DNA of 64,000 nt from Streptomyces varsoviensis (GTDB lineage Bacteria; Actinomycetota; Actinomycetes; Streptomycetales; Streptomycetaceae): NCBI RefSeq assembly GCF_000718635.1, contig NZ_JOBF01000022.1:1-64000 (forward strand). The letters run 5' to 3'. The notes below the pieces were generated by a model, which worked only from the letters and a program-made list of their open reading frames with translations, was not told the origin of the DNA and ran no database searches. The translations under genes and the position numbers were made by a program. This document shows positions 63,044 through 64,000 of this stretch, one piece after another. Positions within the stretch are counted from its first letter, which is position 1. The number at the start of each line of letters is the position of its first letter.

Positions 63044-64000
63044 ATGACTGGAACACGTAAGGCAGCCGCGACGCCCGAGGCGGCGGAGATCGCGGAGGCC
63101 GCGGAGGCCGCTGAGACCGCTGAGACCGCTGAGACCGCGAAGGCCGCTGAGACCGCGAAGGCCGCTGAGACCGCGGAGGCCGTGGAGACCGTGGAGAACA
63201 CCACCGTCGTCATCATCGGCGCCGGAGTCGCCGGGATGACGGTCGGCAACTTCCTCCTGCGCAGCGGCGTCGACTGCGTCGTCGTCGAGAAGCGCGACCG
63301 CGCGTACGTCGAGCGGCGGCAGCGCGCCGGCGTCGTCGACACCCGCGGGGTGCGGATGTTCCGCGAGTGGGGGATGGAGCACGTCGTCAAGGACAGCTCC
63401 TCCCCGGCGAAGATCACGGGCGGCACCTTCATCGACGGGGTCAGGTATGACATCGCGTTCGGGGACGACGAGAGCGAGGCCGTCTTCTGCCCCCAGCAGG
63501 TCCTCGTCCGCAACCTCACCACCGCCTTCCTGGAGGCGGGCGGCGACCTGCGCTACGAAGCCCTCGACGTCGCCCCGGAAGACCTCGACAGCGAGCGCCC
63601 GACCGTGCGCTACCGCGCTGCCGACGGCTCGGCCAAGGCCATCACCTGCGACTACGTGGCCGGCTGCGACGGGTTCCACGGCGTCAGCCGGGCCTCCGTC
63701 CCGGCCGGCCGGCTCACCGTCCACTCCCACGAGTTCCCGTACTCCTGGCTCAGCGTCCTGGCCGAGGCGACCTGCGCGCCCTACGGCATGGCGATCCATG
63801 ACCACGGGCTGGCCGCGCGGTTCCCCAGGGGGGCCGACGCCAGCCGTCTCTATCTCCAGGTCCCGGGCGACGCCACGCCCGAGGACTGGCCCGACGACCG
63901 CGTCTGGACCGAGGTGAGCGCCCGCTTCGGCGCCGAGGCGCCCACCGGCCCCATCGTCGACAAGCGGATCGTGCCGCTGCGGTCGGTGGTGTTCGACCCG
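63044..64000 (+). CDS. PobA-like FAD hydroxylase, 5' part
   Basis: The gene runs off the right edge with 319 codons visible. From residue 50 the FAD Rossmann motif (VVIIGAGVAGMTVGNFLL) and the later AGCDGFHGVSR motif identify a p-hydroxybenzoate 3-hydroxylase-like enzyme, which uses NAD(P)H and O2 to make protocatechuate. The usual enzyme begins at the Rossmann strand. Here about 48 extra residues, mainly AE(T/A)-AK repeats from a GCTGAGACC DNA repeat, come first. The ATG at 63044 is the first in frame, with GGAAGG upstream; whether the tail is translated needs proof. Confidence 0.85.
   Translation, partial: MTGTRKAAATPEAAEIAEAAEAAETAETAETAKAAETAKAAETAEAVETVENTTVVIIGAGVAGMTVGNFLLRSGVDCVVVEKRDRAYVERRQRAGVVDTRGVRMFREWGMEHVVKDSSSPAKITGGTFIDGVRYDIAFGDDESEAVFCPQQVLVRNLTTAFLEAGGDLRYEALDVAPEDLDSERPTVRYRAADGSAKAITCDYVAGCDGFHGVSRASVPAGRLTVHSHEFPYSWLSVLAEATCAPYGMAIHDHGLAARFPRGADASRLYLQVPGDATPEDWPDDRVWTEVSARFGAEAPTGPIVDKRIVPLRSVVFDP

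Noticed and set aside
63013..63805. Minus-strand frames with repeated SGLRGL-like residues near the right end
   Set aside because: They are the antisense reading of the AET-repeat part of the PobA-like gene.

Overview
The window is high-GC (roughly 70% or more) actinobacterial DNA with Streptomyces-type content: mycothiol/DinB-type proteins, conservon genes, WhiJ-type regulators with DUF397 partners, a DasR-type chitinase promoter, and start codons that are often GTG or TTG. It is almost certainly a Streptomyces or close relative. No rRNA, tRNA, IS element or CRISPR array was seen. Most genes are ordinary chromosomal ones; the accessory parts are the arsenic, van, WXG-like and repeat-rich regions.

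Layout. 1-2.7 kb: the 5' end of the 2-oxoglutarate dehydrogenase/decarboxylase gene, then a two-component system in which an unrecognised 73-codon Gly/Tyr-rich ORF sits between regulator and kinase with stop-start overlaps on both sides. 2.7-12.8 kb: a spermidine-synthase-like protein, a rhomboid-like membrane protein, a Cys-cluster/pentapeptide protein, an arsR-acr3 arsenite operon with a palindrome over the arsR start codon, a quinone-oxidoreductase-like gene divergent from an AraC regulator, and a prolyl oligopeptidase. 12.8-20.3 kb: a complete glycopeptide resistance cluster, vanX-vanA-vanH on the minus strand divergent from a MurF paralogue, then vanK on the minus strand divergent from vanR-vanS. 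The vanH, murF and vanK genes share the same operator-like dyad, leader and first codons. 20.4-24.6 kb: two GAF-ANTAR proteins and lon with a HAIR-like HspR site. 24.7-31.6 kb: an acyl-CoA ligase, a secreted M4 metalloprotease, a GH25 muramidase, a MarR regulator and an array of about seven 30-bp repeats that each copy the marR stop codon.

31.6-39.5 kb: a PP2C-like protein, a conservon (cvnABCD) with overlapping genes followed by a StyA-like flavoprotein, and an NlpC/P60 peptidase. 39.6-49.4 kb: a GH18 chitinase behind two DasR-like boxes, a TetR regulator, an AurF-like oxygenase divergent from a ferritin-like diiron protein, two cell-envelope proteins, and a three-gene WXG-like set. 49.5-54 kb: a methyltransferase, a WhiJ-type module (ATPase, XRE regulator, two DUF397 proteins), a NodB deacetylase and a GNAT. 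54-64 kb: an ABC ATPase, a RodA/PBP2 pair, a LysR gene divergent from an MFS-P450 operon, two tandem-repeat arrays in front of an AraC gene, and the start of a PobA-like hydroxylase with a repetitive N-terminus.

Working together, the van genes would replace peptidoglycan D-Ala-D-Ala by D-Ala-D-Lac: VanH makes D-lactate, VanA ligates it, VanX removes the normal dipeptide, the MurF paralogue is well placed to load the depsipeptide, VanK adapts the cross-bridge, and VanRS senses the drug. The window also carries several unrelated envelope enzymes (muramidase, NlpC/P60, NodB, RodA/PBP2). No antibiotic biosynthetic cluster is visible here.
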